Source of the DNA: Maritalea mediterranea
GTDB lineage: Bacteria > Pseudomonadota > Alphaproteobacteria > Rhizobiales > Devosiaceae
Assembly: GCF_021568695.1 (NCBI RefSeq)
Contig: NZ_JAKGTI010000001.1
Span: 1,240,001 to 1,304,000, forward strand
Length of the DNA: 64,000 bases
Direction of reading: 5' to 3'
Shown: positions 26,884-36,121 of the stretch, one piece after another
Layout: every line of letters starts with the position of its first letter
Numbering within the stretch: the stretch's first letter is position 1
Program-made: the position numbers and the translations under genes
The notes under the pieces: generated by a model
What the model saw: only the letters and a program-made list of their open reading frames with translations
Databases searched by the model: none
Told to the model about the DNA's origin: nothing

Positions 26884-28350
26884 ATGAGTGTATCTGTTGC
26901 GATCGTTGGGCGCCCCAATGTCGGCAAATCGACATTGTTTAATCGCCTGGTGGGCAAAAAACTGGCGCTGGTGGATGATTCCCCCGGCGTAACGCGTGAC
27001 CGACGCGAAGGCACGGGCCGCATCGGCGATCTCACCTTCAATCTGATCGACACCGCAGGCTATGAAGATGCCGACGATGGCAGCCTTGAAGCGCGGATGC
27101 GCCAGCAAACGGAAGAAGCGATCCGCGTGGCGGACGTGATCTTGTTTATGATCGACGCGCGCGCGGGCGTGACGCCGATGGACGAGCATTTTGGCCGCCT
27201 GCTGCGCAAGGCCGACAAAAAGGTCACGCTGGTGGCCAACAAATATGAAGGCCAATTGGCCGATGAAGGCCTTTACGAGGCTTTCAAACTGGGCTTTGGC
27301 GAACCGATTGCGCTTTCCGCTGAACATGGCATGGGCCTGGCCGACCTTTACAATATTGTCGCCACCACCATTGAAGAGGCAGAAGAAAACCTGAAAGAGG
27401 GCGAAGCTGAATTTGAGGCGGCCGTGGCCAACCTTGATGAAAGCATGATGCCCGAAATCAATGTCGATCTGGAAGAAGACGGCAAAGGCGTTGAAGACGG
27501 CAAGGGCACCTATGACCCAAACCGCTTTTTGAACGTGGCCATCGTGGGCCGCCCCAATGCGGGCAAATCCACGCTGATCAACAAGATGGTGGGCGCGGAG
27601 CGCGTGCTGACCGGCCCGGAAGCCGGGATCACCCGCGACGCCATTATGGTGCCCTGGGAATGGCAGGGCCGAACCATCAATCTGGTGGACACGGCAGGCA
27701 TTCGCAAAAAGTCCAAAGTGCAGCAAAAGTTGGAAAAGCTTTCGGTGGCCGATGCTTTGCGCTCTATTCAATATGCCGAGATTGTGGTGCTGATGCTGGA
27801 CGCCACCATCCCCTTTGAAAAACAGGATCTGCAATTGGCCGATCTGGTGGAACGCGAAGGCCGGGCCATCGTGATCGCGCTCAACAAATGGGATTTGGTG
27901 AAGGACAAGCAGGGTCAACTCAAAGACATGAAAGAAGCGTGCGAGCGCTTGCTGCCGCAGCTCAAAGGCGTGCCATTGGTAACCCTGTCCGGCCTGCGCG
28001 GCAAAAATATCGACCGGCTGATGGAAGCGGTGCTGAAGGTGGAAAAGACTTGGAATTCAAGGATTTCCACTGCGCGTTTGAATCGTTGGTTGACCGGCAT
28101 GACCGAAAGTCATCCGCCCCCGGCCGTGTCGGGTCGCCGCATAAAATTGCGCTATATGACCCAGGCGAAAACCCGGCCGCCCAGCTTTATCATTTTTTGT
28201 TCGCGCCCGGACGCGCTGCCAAAATCCTATGAGCGATATTTGGTGAAAGGCCTGCGCGAAACCTTCGGTTTGGAAGGGGTGCCCATCCGCTTGTGGATCA
28301 GGGGCGGGCAAAACCCATATCATGAAAAAGGCAAGTTTAAGCCATCATAG
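26884..28350 (+). CDS. der: Ribosome-biogenesis GTPase Der (EngA)
   Basis: The 488-residue product has two tandem GTPase domains and a KH-like C-terminal domain. G1 motifs are 'GRPNVGKST' (~9-17) and 'GRPNAGKST' (~222-230); G3 motifs are 'DTAGYED' and 'DTAGIRK'. The second G4 is canonical ('NKWD'), whereas the first reads NKYE. An acidic linker (about 165-205) joins the domains. Der is essential for 50S subunit maturation. The C-terminus ends in the typical '[11 protein letters not shown]'. A good terminator follows at once. Confidence 0.96.
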   Translation: MSVSVAIVGRPNVGKSTLFNRLVGKKLALVDDSPGVTRDRREGTGRIGDLTFNLIDTAGYEDADDGSLEARMRQQTEEAIRVADVILFMIDARAGVTPMDEHFGRLLRKADKKVTLVANKYEGQLADEGLYEAFKLGFGEPIALSAEHGMGLADLYNIVATTIEEAEENLKEGEAEFEAAVANLDESMMPEINVDLEEDGKGVEDGKGTYDPNRFLNVAIVGRPNAGKSTLINKMVGAERVLTGPEAGITRDAIMVPWEWQGRTINLVDTAGIRKKSKVQQKLEKLSVADALRSIQYAEIVVLMLDATIPFEKQDLQLADLVEREGRAIVIALNKWDLVKDKQGQLKDMKEACERLLPQLKGVPLVTLSGLRGKNIDRLMEAVLKVEKTWNSRISTARLNRWLTGMTESHPPPAVSGRRIKLRYMTQAKTRPPSFIIFCSRPDALPKSYERYLVKGLRETFGLEGVPIRLWIRGGQNPYHEKGKFKPS

Positions 28351-28356
28351 AATATC

Positions 28357-28386
28357 AAAGGGTCGCGGAAGCGGCCCTTTTATTTT
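28357..28386 (+). terminator. Rho-independent terminator of der
   Basis: AAAGGGTCGC-GGAA-GCGGCCCTTT with one G-T pair, followed by TATTTTC. It starts 6 nt after the der stop and ends just before the convergent LysE gene. Confidence 0.82.
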
Positions 28387-28387
28387 C

Positions 28388-28987
28388 TTACGCCTTTTGC
28401 ACCAGCGCGGCGGCCATGGCCGAGCCGAGCAAGCCCGTCGCCGCACCATATTTAAGGGTGATTTGCCCCGCATGATTTTCGAACAGGAGGCGGCTATAGC
28501 CCGCCAACAGGGCACAAATGGCAAATATCGCGAACACCAATCCCATAAACAGCGGCACCAGCACCATCAGCTGCGCCACAACGTCTCCCCGATGATCAAT
28601 AAATTGCGGGAAAAAGGCGACAAAAAAACCGACCGCCTTGGGGTTGAGGGCGGTGATGGCGAACCCTTGGGTGAACGGGGCCTGAACCTTCTGATTGGCA
28701 TCCAGCTTGATTTCAGCTGACGCCCGCAATTGCTTGATGCCCAGATGAATCAGATAGGCGACACCAGCCCATTTGACCAGATTGAACAGCATCACAGAAC
28801 TCTGCAAGACAGCGCCAAGACCGAGGAGAGAGATGGTGAGCAACATCGCATCCGCCACCAACACACCGAGCGTGTATTTAAGCCCGGCAATCGTGCCTTG
28901 CCGAAGGCTCACCACAAGCAGCAGCAAGATGGACGGGCCGGGAACAATGGTGATCAAACAGGTTGCGATGATAAACCCAATTAGCAT
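28388..28987 (-). CDS. LysE/RhtB-family amino-acid exporter
   Basis: The 199-residue product has six hydrophobic segments and the family signature 'IVPGPSILLLLVVSLRQG' near the N-terminus (about 13-30) plus 'GFAITALNPKAVGFFVAFFPQF' (about 107-128). RhtB/LysE proteins export amino acids and derivatives by proton antiport. The start at 28987 is chosen for its AAAGGAG site 8 nt upstream; the frame extends 7 codons further but lacks one. A second, diverged LysE gene is transcribed the other way 155 bp off. Confidence 0.9.
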   Translation of the reverse strand: MLIGFIIATCLITIVPGPSILLLLVVSLRQGTIAGLKYTLGVLVADAMLLTISLLGLGAVLQSSVMLFNLVKWAGVAYLIHLGIKQLRASAEIKLDANQKVQAPFTQGFAITALNPKAVGFFVAFFPQFIDHRGDVVAQLMVLVPLFMGLVFAIFAICALLAGYSRLLFENHAGQITLKYGAATGLLGSAMAAALVQKA

Positions 28988-29141
28988 GGCAAATCTCCTT
29001 TGCCTCAATTAGGCATGGTTGCGTCATCAATCAAAATGATAAATAGGAATATGACTATTTATGATTCTGATGAAATTGGCTTGACGACGACATGGCGCGG
29101 GCATAGCTTGAGGTCAACTGACCATTGATTGAGTTTCTCAC

Positions 29142-29759
29142 ATGACCACTGTTTCTCTGATCGCTTATTGCATCGCGCTGGCCATCGCTGTGGCCATTCC
29201 CGGCCCGGGCATTATGGCCCTTTTGGGCACCGCGCTGGGCCGTGGCTTTAAACCGGCCTTCGCCATGCTGGTGGGCATCACCTTTGGCGATTTGACATGG
29301 CTGACTTTAGCGATCTTGGGGCTAGCCGCCGTGAGTGAGCTTTATGCAGACGCCTTTCTGGTGGCCAAATTTATCGGCGCCGCTTATTTGCTTTATCTGG
29401 CCTATAAGTTCTGGACCAGCAGCGAAGCGCCGCAAAAAACAGAAGTGGTCAATAAACGTGGGATCATGGCGCTGACGCTGAATGGTTATATTATCTGCCT
29501 CAGCAACCCCAAGCCAATCCTGTTCTATCTGGCGCTTGCGCCCGTGCTGCTGGATATGAGCGCCATTACGCTTTCAGACTATTTCGTCATTTTGGGCTGC
29601 ACCGCCGCCATTCTGTTGCTGGTGGCTGTGCCTTATCTGCTGGTCGCTGCAGGCGCCCGCGAATGGCTCTCCTCCACCCGCGTCTATAAATGGATGAACC
29701 GCTCCGCCGCCGTGATCATCGGCGCCGCAGCGCTGGCAATCGGCTTTCGGGCGCACTAA
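29142..29759 (+). CDS. LysE/RhtB-family amino-acid exporter
   Basis: The 205-residue product has six hydrophobic segments, 'AIPGPGIMALLGTALGRG' (about 18-35) and 'LNGYIICLSNPKPILFYLA' (about 112-130), the two family landmarks. It shares family but little close identity with the divergent gene at 28388-28987, so it is not a recent duplicate. The 154 bp between the two genes is AT-rich and should carry both promoters. Downstream the gene runs into palindromic repeats and a comB remnant. Confidence 0.9.
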   Translation: MTTVSLIAYCIALAIAVAIPGPGIMALLGTALGRGFKPAFAMLVGITFGDLTWLTLAILGLAAVSELYADAFLVAKFIGAAYLLYLAYKFWTSSEAPQKTEVVNKRGIMALTLNGYIICLSNPKPILFYLALAPVLLDMSAITLSDYFVILGCTAAILLLVAVPYLLVAAGAREWLSSTRVYKWMNRSAAVIIGAAALAIGFRAH

Positions 29760-29876
29760 GCGAAAGCAGGGTCTTTTCAATCGTCATTACCGGGCTTGAC
29801 CCGTTAATCCAGATTGACTGTCGGTTTTTAACGGCCCAGGGCGTCGGGTGTTTTGCACTTTCGACAAGTTGCCTGG

Positions 29877-29899
29877 ACCCTCGGGTCAAGCCCGAGGGT
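29877..29899. repeat. REP-like palindrome, ACCCTCGGG family
   Basis: ACCCTCGGGTCAAGCCCGAGGGT (10-11-bp arms). A related half-palindrome ('ACCGGGCTTGACCCGTTAATCC', split by mismatches) lies at about 29789-29811. The copy abuts the comB remnant. Confidence 0.82.
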
Positions 29900-29903
29900 G
29901 ACG

Positions 29904-30263
29904 GCGGTAGGAGTTGACGGCAGTTTGGGCCCCGCCTTTGAGGATCAATTGGCGGCTGGCGCCATTGCGCGCTATCTGGATGGTCGCTTGTCGCCGGAAG
30001 CGGGCGCAGCCGTGGCGATCTTTTCATCCTTTGAATGGGATTTGCTGGCGCAGCTTGAGCAATCTACATCCGGGCAGGAGTTGATTGAGCGCGGCTTTCA
30101 GGAAGATGTAATCTGGGCGAGCCAGCTTAATGCGTCCGATTGCGTACCGCGCTTGCAGGCCTTGCCGCGTTCATATGAAGAGGTGGGCATGACCGTGGAC
30201 GATATGCCCGCTGGCATGACTGCTGGTCAGGCGATATGTTTTTATGCGGATCGTTTGGCGTAA
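29904..30263 (+). pseudogene. 5'-truncated 2-phosphosulfolactate phosphatase (ComB-like) remnant
   Basis: From about 29904 the frame reads 'VGVDGSLGPAFEDQLAAGAI' followed by a helix-rich stretch ending 'FQEDVIWASQLNASDCVPRL'. This matches the C-terminal half of ComB, which dephosphorylates phosphosulfolactate; full-length proteins have about 235-240 residues. Only ~120 residues remain. Upstream the frame is continued only by translated repeat sequence, because a palindrome (29877-29899) ends exactly where ComB similarity begins. The N-terminal half, which carries part of the active site, has no room before the LysE gene. Probably non-functional. Confidence 0.6.
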
Positions 30264-30368
30264 GGGTCTGCCACCCAATCTCTTGAGGTTTTATCGCCCG
30301 ACCCTAACCTCTCCCCAATCAAGGGGTGGAGAAATGGTTGGTGCCATGCGACGACTTCCCCCGTGGCC

Positions 30369-30438
30369 ATCCCGGCCCTGAGCCGGGATCAAGTTAAATC
30401 GCTAATGCTGCCAGAACCCTCGGGTCAAGCCCGAGGGT
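30369..30438. repeat. Pair of REP-like palindromes
   Basis: ATCCCGGCCCTGAGCCGGGAT (30369-30389) and ACCCTCGGGTCAAGCCCGAGGGT (30416-30438); the latter is identical to the copy at 29877. Together with that copy it brackets the comB remnant in direct orientation. Confidence 0.82.
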
Positions 30439-30480
30439 GACGGGAGAGGTCTCATGACGTCACCCAAGGTGGTTTACGAG

Positions 30481-31218
30481 TTATAGCGGCGAGGTCTCGC
30501 CGTTATTCTTCAAATCGATAAACTGGCCGTTTTCAGTGTAAGACGGCGTGATCAGATCGACGAATTTCGGGGCGATCTCGCGGGGGTGGGGCAAGGTGTC
30601 CGGATTTTCGCCGGGCACGGCCTTGGCGCGCATTTGGGTGCGGGTGGGGCCGGGATTGACCACATTGATATTGAGCGGTGTGTTGGCATGTTCGCCGGCA
30701 TAGGATTTTGCCATGGCGTTAAGCGCCGCCTTGGTGGCAGCATATAGACCCCAATAGGGCTTGCAGCTATAGGCGGAACTGGACGAGACAAACAAAACGC
30801 GCCCCGCATCGGATTGCTTCAATAGCGGCTCCAGCGAGCGGATCAGGCGGAAATTGGCGGTGACATTGAGCTTGAAGACTTTGTCGACCTCTTTCGGGTC
30901 CAGATGGCTGACCGGCGTGATTGAGCCGAGCATGCCGGCATTGCCGATCAACGCATCCAGCTTACCCCAACGTTCAAAAATGGCGCGCCCCATCCGGTCA
31001 ATCGCATCACCATCCATCAAATCCATGGGCACCAGCGTGGCGCTGCCGCCTGCGGCCTGAATTTCATCGTCCAAATCTTCCAAACCGCCCACCGTGCGGG
31101 CAATGGCGATCACATGTGCACCGCGATTTGCCGCTTCAATGGCGGTGAAATAGCCAATACCTCGAGAGGCCCCTGTGACCACAATCACACGGCCGGCCAG
31201 ATCTTGTTCTTCTGTCAT
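30481..31218 (-). CDS. Short-chain dehydrogenase/reductase
   Basis: The 245-residue product is a classical SDR: NAD(P)-binding 'VTGASRGIG' (~14-22), 'GNAGMLGS' (~91-98), catalytic Ser in 'VLFVSSSSAYSC' and the 'YAATKAALN' Tyr/Lys pair (~158-166), then 'NPGPTRTQM'. The substrate cannot be told from sequence. It follows purF with 3 nt between stop and start, in an order (cvpA-purF-SDR) common in this bacterial group, so it is co-transcribed with purF. Confidence 0.9.
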   Translation of the reverse strand: MTEEQDLAGRVIVVTGASRGIGYFTAIEAANRGAHVIAIARTVGGLEDLDDEIQAAGGSATLVPMDLMDGDAIDRMGRAIFERWGKLDALIGNAGMLGSITPVSHLDPKEVDKVFKLNVTANFRLIRSLEPLLKQSDAGRVLFVSSSSAYSCKPYWGLYAATKAALNAMAKSYAGEHANTPLNINVVNPGPTRTQMRAKAVPGENPDTLPHPREIAPKFVDLITPSYTENGQFIDLKNNGETSPL

Positions 31219-31221
31219 GGA

Positions 31222-32742
31222 TTATCCTGCCTCTCTGAGCATAGAGCGTTGTTTGATATTGCCTTTTTCCGCTTCCAGATCCACCAGGCGGGTCGGGTAT
31301 TCACCGGTGAAATAATGGTCGGTAAATTGCGGATTTTTGGGGTCGCGTTTCACGCCGCCAACGGCCTCATAAAGCCCGTCTACAGAAAGAAAATGCAGGC
31401 TGTCGCAACCGATAAATTCGCACATGGCGTCATGATCTACATATTGATTGGCAATCAATTTGGAGGGATCTGGCGTATCAATGCCATAATAATCGGAATG
31501 GGTGATCTTGGGGCTGGACACGCAAAGATGCACTTCCTTTGCCCCGGCATCGCGGACCATTTGCACGATTTTGAGCGAGGTGGTGCCGCGCACCACAGAA
31601 TCGTCCACCAGGATCACACGCTTGCCATCCAATTGCCCCCGATTGGCCGAGTGCTTCAACTTCACGCCAAAGGCGCGGATTTGCTGGCTCGGCTCAATAA
31701 AGGTACGGCCCACATAATGGTTGCGGATGATGCCCAACTCAAACGGAATGCCACTTTCCTGCGCGTAGCCAATGGCCGCCGGGGTCCCCCCATCGGGAAT
31801 GGGCACAACCACATCTGCATCCACCTGCGCCTCGCGGGCCAGATTGATGCCCATATTTTTGCGCACATTATAAACGGAGCGTCCCGACACAATGCTGTCT
31901 GGTCGCGCAAAATAGACATATTCAAACAGACACATGCGCTCTGGCTTTTCGCCAAACGGCATGGAGGATTCAATCGTGATCTCGCCATTGGCCTGGCGTT
32001 CACAAATGATCACTTCGCCATTTTTGATGTCGCGCACAAATTTCGCGCCGATAATGTCTAAAGCGCAGGTTTCCGACGCCAGAATGGGAGAGCCGTTCAA
32101 ATCGCCCAAGACCAGCGGGCGAATGCCGTTCGGATCGCGCGCGCCAATCAATTTGGTGCGGGTGAGGGCGATCAGGGCATAGCCGCCTTCCATCTGGCTG
32201 ATGGCATCAATAAAGCGGTCGGAAGAGCGCTGTTTTTGCGACCGGGCGATCAAATGCACCACTACCTCGGAATCCGATGTGGATTGGCAAATGGCACCGT
32301 CTTTGATGATCTCTTTGCGCAGCTTGAGGGCATTGGTGAAATTGCCATTATGGGCCACGGCGATGCCACCGGCGCTCAATTCAGCAAACAAAGGTTGCAC
32401 ATTGCGCAGGGCGGTTTCCCCGGTTGTGGAATAGCGCACATGACCGATAGCGGCTTTGCCCGGCAGGCGCTCCAAGGTCGCGGCGTCGGTATAATGGTCG
32501 CCCACAAGGCCCATATGCCGTTCGGAGCGAAACTGCTCGCCATCAAAAGTGACAATGCCTGCGGCTTCCTGACCCCGGTGCTGAAGCGCGTGCAAGCCCA
32601 AAGCGGTGAGGGCGGCGGCATCATCTTGCTCGCCTAAAATCCCGAAGACCCCGCATTCCTCACGCAAACTATCTCCATCAAGATCAAATTCTTCATGGCC
32701 ATCCTGGGTACCAGCCGCGCTGGTTGCGTGTGGTGCGTGCAT
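31222..32742 (-). CDS. purF: Amidophosphoribosyltransferase
   Basis: The 506-residue product catalyses the first step of purine synthesis, PRPP + glutamine to phosphoribosylamine. A short propeptide precedes 'EECGVFGI', whose Cys is the N-terminal nucleophile after processing. The glutaminase domain has 'GHVRYSTTG' and 'AHNGNFTN'. The PRPP loop is 'VILVDDSVVRGTTS' (~370-383). The four Cys positions of a B. subtilis-type Fe-S cluster are partly visible in 'HLCVSSP' and 'CEFIGCDSL'. ATG at 32742 with GGCGGA upstream is preferred over an upstream TTG. Confidence 0.97.
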   Translation of the reverse strand: MHAPHATSAAGTQDGHEEFDLDGDSLREECGVFGILGEQDDAAALTALGLHALQHRGQEAAGIVTFDGEQFRSERHMGLVGDHYTDAATLERLPGKAAIGHVRYSTTGETALRNVQPLFAELSAGGIAVAHNGNFTNALKLRKEIIKDGAICQSTSDSEVVVHLIARSQKQRSSDRFIDAISQMEGGYALIALTRTKLIGARDPNGIRPLVLGDLNGSPILASETCALDIIGAKFVRDIKNGEVIICERQANGEITIESSMPFGEKPERMCLFEYVYFARPDSIVSGRSVYNVRKNMGINLAREAQVDADVVVPIPDGGTPAAIGYAQESGIPFELGIIRNHYVGRTFIEPSQQIRAFGVKLKHSANRGQLDGKRVILVDDSVVRGTTSLKIVQMVRDAGAKEVHLCVSSPKITHSDYYGIDTPDPSKLIANQYVDHDAMCEFIGCDSLHFLSVDGLYEAVGGVKRDPKNPQFTDHYFTGEYPTRLVDLEAEKGNIKQRSMLREAG

Positions 32743-32862
32743 CAGCAATTCCGCCCTATAGACAAAAAGGGGTTACCATATAATCGGCTCATTACGCCGC
32801 TCTTAGACGAGAGTCAACTCATCTCGCCCCGGATTCCAGTCAACAATTAGGCGCATAGGCCG

Positions 32863-33447
32863 CTAGGTCGAGCTGGTCTCCAATTCTTCTTCCAACTGGT
32901 CCGTACCTTCGGTCACCGGCACTTCTTGCTCTGGTCCGGAGCTGCCGCGCAGAAAGTCTGTGACCATTTCTTCCACATTATCCGGCAGGGCCGCAATCAG
33001 ATCATCACCAATTGAGGTGAGCATCGGCATGGTTTTGCTGTCTGCCGCAAAGCGCTGCAGCTCATTGGCGAAAAGCCACTGGCCGAAAATCAGCAATACC
33101 ACCACGATCAGAATGCCGCGAACGCCGCCAAACACAAAGCCCAACGACCGGTCGAGCGGGCCGATCTTACTGTCGGTCACCAAATCGGCGATCCACATGG
33201 TCAAGAGGTGCAAAATGATCAGCGCCACCACGAAGCTGGCCAGCACCGTCACAATGTCGGCCACAGTCGGGTCCGCTACATAATTGCGGGCCAATTCGGG
33301 ATGGTTGGCATACATCCACCAAGCGAACACAGCAGAGCCGCCCCAAGTCACCAATGACAAAACTTCGCGGGTAAACCCACGCATGGTGGCCAAAAGCGCC
33401 GAGATCAACACAAGAACGCCAACGATAATATCAAAGGTGGTGATCAT
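32863..33447 (-). CDS. cvpA: CvpA-family membrane protein
   Basis: The 194-residue product has four hydrophobic segments (about 3-20, 28-45, 62-85, 103-125) and the CvpA pattern 'RGFTREVLSLVTWGGSAVFAW' (about 24-44) and 'LDRSLGFVFGGVRGILIVVV' (about 98-117). An acidic, Glu/Thr-rich tail follows. CvpA is an inner-membrane protein first described in colicin V production and linked to envelope stress tolerance. It lies upstream of purF as in many proteobacteria, separated by a 120-bp gap. Confidence 0.9.
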   Translation of the reverse strand: MITTFDIIVGVLVLISALLATMRGFTREVLSLVTWGGSAVFAWWMYANHPELARNYVADPTVADIVTVLASFVVALIILHLLTMWIADLVTDSKIGPLDRSLGFVFGGVRGILIVVVLLIFGQWLFANELQRFAADSKTMPMLTSIGDDLIAALPDNVEEMVTDFLRGSSGPEQEVPVTEGTDQLEEELETSST

Positions 33448-33546
33448 AAAAACATCCCTTTTGAACCACTTTGCGCTTCATTTACCCTTTATCGGCCAGC
33501 CTGCCAAGAGTTGATGGCCGAATTTAAAATTTTGTGCAACTGACGG

Positions 33547-34944
33547 TTAAACCGGCTCCCGTTGGGGATTTGCCCGCCCTTTGCTGGCAATTTGTGCCAC
33601 CAGATCGGCCAATTGCTTATGACTGCCCAACTGCATCTCTAACCCTTTATCATGGTCCTTCAGCTTGGCCGTGTGGGCAATGCCAAAGCCCAGCTTTTGC
33701 GCCTCCTTCAGCCGCGTACCGGTATGGGACACAGGGCGTACGCCACCTGAAAGGCTGACTTCGCCAAAATAAACAGCGTCAGCAGGCAAGGGCGCATTGG
33801 TGAGCGAGGAGACAAGCGCCGCCGCCACCGCCAGATCGGCGGCAGGTTCGGTGATCTTGAGGCCGCCCGCCACGTTCAGATAAATGTCATTGGCCCCAAT
33901 GCGCACACCGCAATGGGTTTCGAGCACCGCCAATACCATGGAGAGGCGGGCATTGTCCCAGCCCACAACGGCGCGCCGCGGCGTCCCCAAGGGGGAGGGC
34001 GACACCAGCGCCTGAATTTCCACCAGCACTGGGCGCGTGCCCTCCATGCCGGCAAAAACTGCGGATCCGGTGGCGTCTTTATCCCGTTGATCGAGAAACA
34101 AGGCTGAGGGGTTCGCCACTTCGCGCAGCCCCATATTGGCCATTTCAAAAACGCCAATTTCGTCCGTGGCGCCATAGCGGTTTTTAACCCCGCGCAAAAT
34201 GCGGAAATTATGGCCGCCATCGCCTTCAAAATAGAGCACGGCATCGACCATATGTTCGACGACGCGCGGCCCGGCAATCTGCCCGTCTTTGGTCACATGG
34301 CCGACAAGCACCACGGCGGCACCGGTTTTCTTGGCATAGCGGGTCATGGCCTGAGCGCTGGTGCGCACCTGGGTGACAGTCCCCGGCGCGCTGTCGATCC
34401 GGTCGGTCCAGAGCGTCTGGATCGAGTCAATGATCACCAAATCTGGTTTGCCCGCCGCCTCCAAGGTCGCCAAAATGGTTTCCACATGGGTTTCGCTGGC
34501 CAGTTGCACCGGCGTGTCGGCCACACCAAGCCGAGAGGCGCGCAACCGCACCTGGGCAATGGCTTCCTCACCGGAAATATAAACCACATTGTGGCCTTTG
34601 GCAGCCAAGGCCGCGGCGGCCTGCAGCAACAGGGTGGATTTGCCAATGCCTGGATCGCCACCCACAAGGCTGGCGGAGCCCACAACAAAACCACCACCGG
34701 TGACCCGGTCCAGCTCGGCAATGCCGGTGATCACCCGCTGAGCATCGTCGGTGGCACCCGTCAGCGACACCAGCTCAATGGGGCGCCCCGCAGCCGTGGC
34801 GGTTTTGGGGCCAGAGCCGACCCCGGAATTGATTTGTTCCTCAACGATTGAGTTCCATTCGCCACAATTATCGCACCGCCCGGCCCAACGGGGCGTGACA
34901 CTGCCACAGGACTGGCAGACAAATTGCGCCTTCTGCTTCGCCAT
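33547..34944 (-). CDS. radA: DNA repair protein RadA
   Basis: The 465-residue product has the N-terminal zinc finger 'CQSCGSVTPRWAGRCDNCG' (10-28), the RecA-like ATPase with Walker A 'GGDPGIGKSTLLL' (~93-105), the RadA-specific 'KNRYG' motif (~252-256) and a C-terminal Lon-protease-like domain. RadA is a hexameric helicase that extends heteroduplex during recombination. Its ATG follows the alr stop directly (TAGATG), so the two are translationally coupled. Confidence 0.96.
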   Translation of the reverse strand: MAKQKAQFVCQSCGSVTPRWAGRCDNCGEWNSIVEEQINSGVGSGPKTATAAGRPIELVSLTGATDDAQRVITGIAELDRVTGGGFVVGSASLVGGDPGIGKSTLLLQAAAALAAKGHNVVYISGEEAIAQVRLRASRLGVADTPVQLASETHVETILATLEAAGKPDLVIIDSIQTLWTDRIDSAPGTVTQVRTSAQAMTRYAKKTGAAVVLVGHVTKDGQIAGPRVVEHMVDAVLYFEGDGGHNFRILRGVKNRYGATDEIGVFEMANMGLREVANPSALFLDQRDKDATGSAVFAGMEGTRPVLVEIQALVSPSPLGTPRRAVVGWDNARLSMVLAVLETHCGVRIGANDIYLNVAGGLKITEPAADLAVAAALVSSLTNAPLPADAVYFGEVSLSGGVRPVSHTGTRLKEAQKLGFGIAHTAKLKDHDKGLEMQLGSHKQLADLVAQIASKGRANPQREPV

Positions 34945-36075
34945 CTAGGCTTCGCCCCCCACATAGGCGCGGCGATAGCGCCCGTGCAAATTGGTCAGCA
35001 CTTCATAGCCAATGGTGCCCGCGGCGTCTGCAATATCGTCGATTGACACGTTCGGCCCTAAAATCTCAACCATTTCACCCGGCACCGGCCCGTTCGGTCC
35101 GAAATCAGTAACATCAATGGCGGTGGTGTCCATGGAAATGCGGCCAACAATCGGCGCCAGCTTCCCATTGATGGCAACGCGGGCGCCCATATGGTTGGTC
35201 GACGAGCCATTGGCACGGAAAAACCCATCGCCATACCCAATCGCGGCCAAGGCAATGCGGCTGTCGCGTTGCAAGGTATAATCGCCACCATAACCGACCG
35301 ATTCACCGGTTTTGGCGTCGCGCACCTGCAAGATGGGCACTTCGAGATTGACCACATGCGACAGCGGATTTGTTCGGCCGGAAATGGCGCGGCCGCCATA
35401 AAGGGCAATGCCCGGGCGCACCAACTGAAAATGGTTATGCTTCGAGCCCATCAGCCCGGCGGAATTGGCCAGCGAGCCGGGAATATCTGGAAAATGCGCC
35501 ATGATCGATTGAAAAAACGCCAATTGCGTGCGGTTTTTCTCATGGGTTGGCTGATCGCCGCAAGCCAAATGGCTCATGATCATTTGCGGCTGATATCCAG
35601 TCTTTTCCAACTGCTGGCGCACCCAGCTGACATCTGACAGGCGAAAGCCCAGCCGGTTCATGCCGGTGTCGAAATGCAGGCTGGAGGGATAGGCTTCCCC
35701 CTGTTCCACACAAAAGGCCAACCACTCTTCCAGCATCGCCATGGAATTGAGCACGGGCATCAGCCGCGCCTGCGCGTAAATCTCGGCTGTGCGTGGCCAA
35801 AGGCCACCCAACACGAAAATATGGGCGGCCGGCAGGGCCGTGCGCAAACGCAACCCTTCTTCCGGATTGGCAACAAAGAAAAATTGTGCCCCTTCCTTGG
35901 CCAGCGCTTTGGACACTTCTTCCAGCCCCAACCCATAGCCATTGGCTTTCACCACCGCGGCGGTGAGGGTCCCCGGCGAAATCTTGTCCAATGCCGCCCA
36001 GTTGCGCGCGATCGCATTCAAATCAATGGTGAGTTGACCTGAACTCAATAGCGAAGAAGCGGAGATGTCGGTCAT
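34945..36075 (-). CDS. alr: Alanine racemase
   Basis: The 376-residue product is a PLP-dependent racemase supplying D-alanine for peptidoglycan. The PLP lysine is in 'AAVVKANGYGLG' near the N-terminus. The catalytic Tyr of the other subunit is in 'SVGYGGDYTL'; 'FDTGMNRLGF' and 'GRISMD' are further landmarks. The start is uncertain: ATG at 36075 gives a normal N-terminus, but the frame is open to a TTG at 36120, one base after the dnaB stop, and no option has a good ribosome site. Lies between dnaB and radA in one run. Confidence 0.93.
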   Translation of the reverse strand: MTDISASSLLSSGQLTIDLNAIARNWAALDKISPGTLTAAVVKANGYGLGLEEVSKALAKEGAQFFFVANPEEGLRLRTALPAAHIFVLGGLWPRTAEIYAQARLMPVLNSMAMLEEWLAFCVEQGEAYPSSLHFDTGMNRLGFRLSDVSWVRQQLEKTGYQPQMIMSHLACGDQPTHEKNRTQLAFFQSIMAHFPDIPGSLANSAGLMGSKHNHFQLVRPGIALYGGRAISGRTNPLSHVVNLEVPILQVRDAKTGESVGYGGDYTLQRDSRIALAAIGYGDGFFRANGSSTNHMGARVAINGKLAPIVGRISMDTTAIDVTDFGPNGPVPGEMVEILGPNVSIDDIADAAGTIGYEVLTNLHGRYRRAYVGGEA

Positions 36076-36121
36076 ATATGTGTCCAATGGCTCAATATTC
36101 GGCACCGCGATGCCCGTCAAA

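Noticed and set aside
26530-27918. 462-codon minus-strand open frame opposite der
   Set aside because: Shadow of der and the YfgM-like gene; His/Phe-rich antisense translation.
28388-29759. Recent duplication of the two LysE genes
   Set aside because: They share only family landmarks; the rest of the sequences differ widely.
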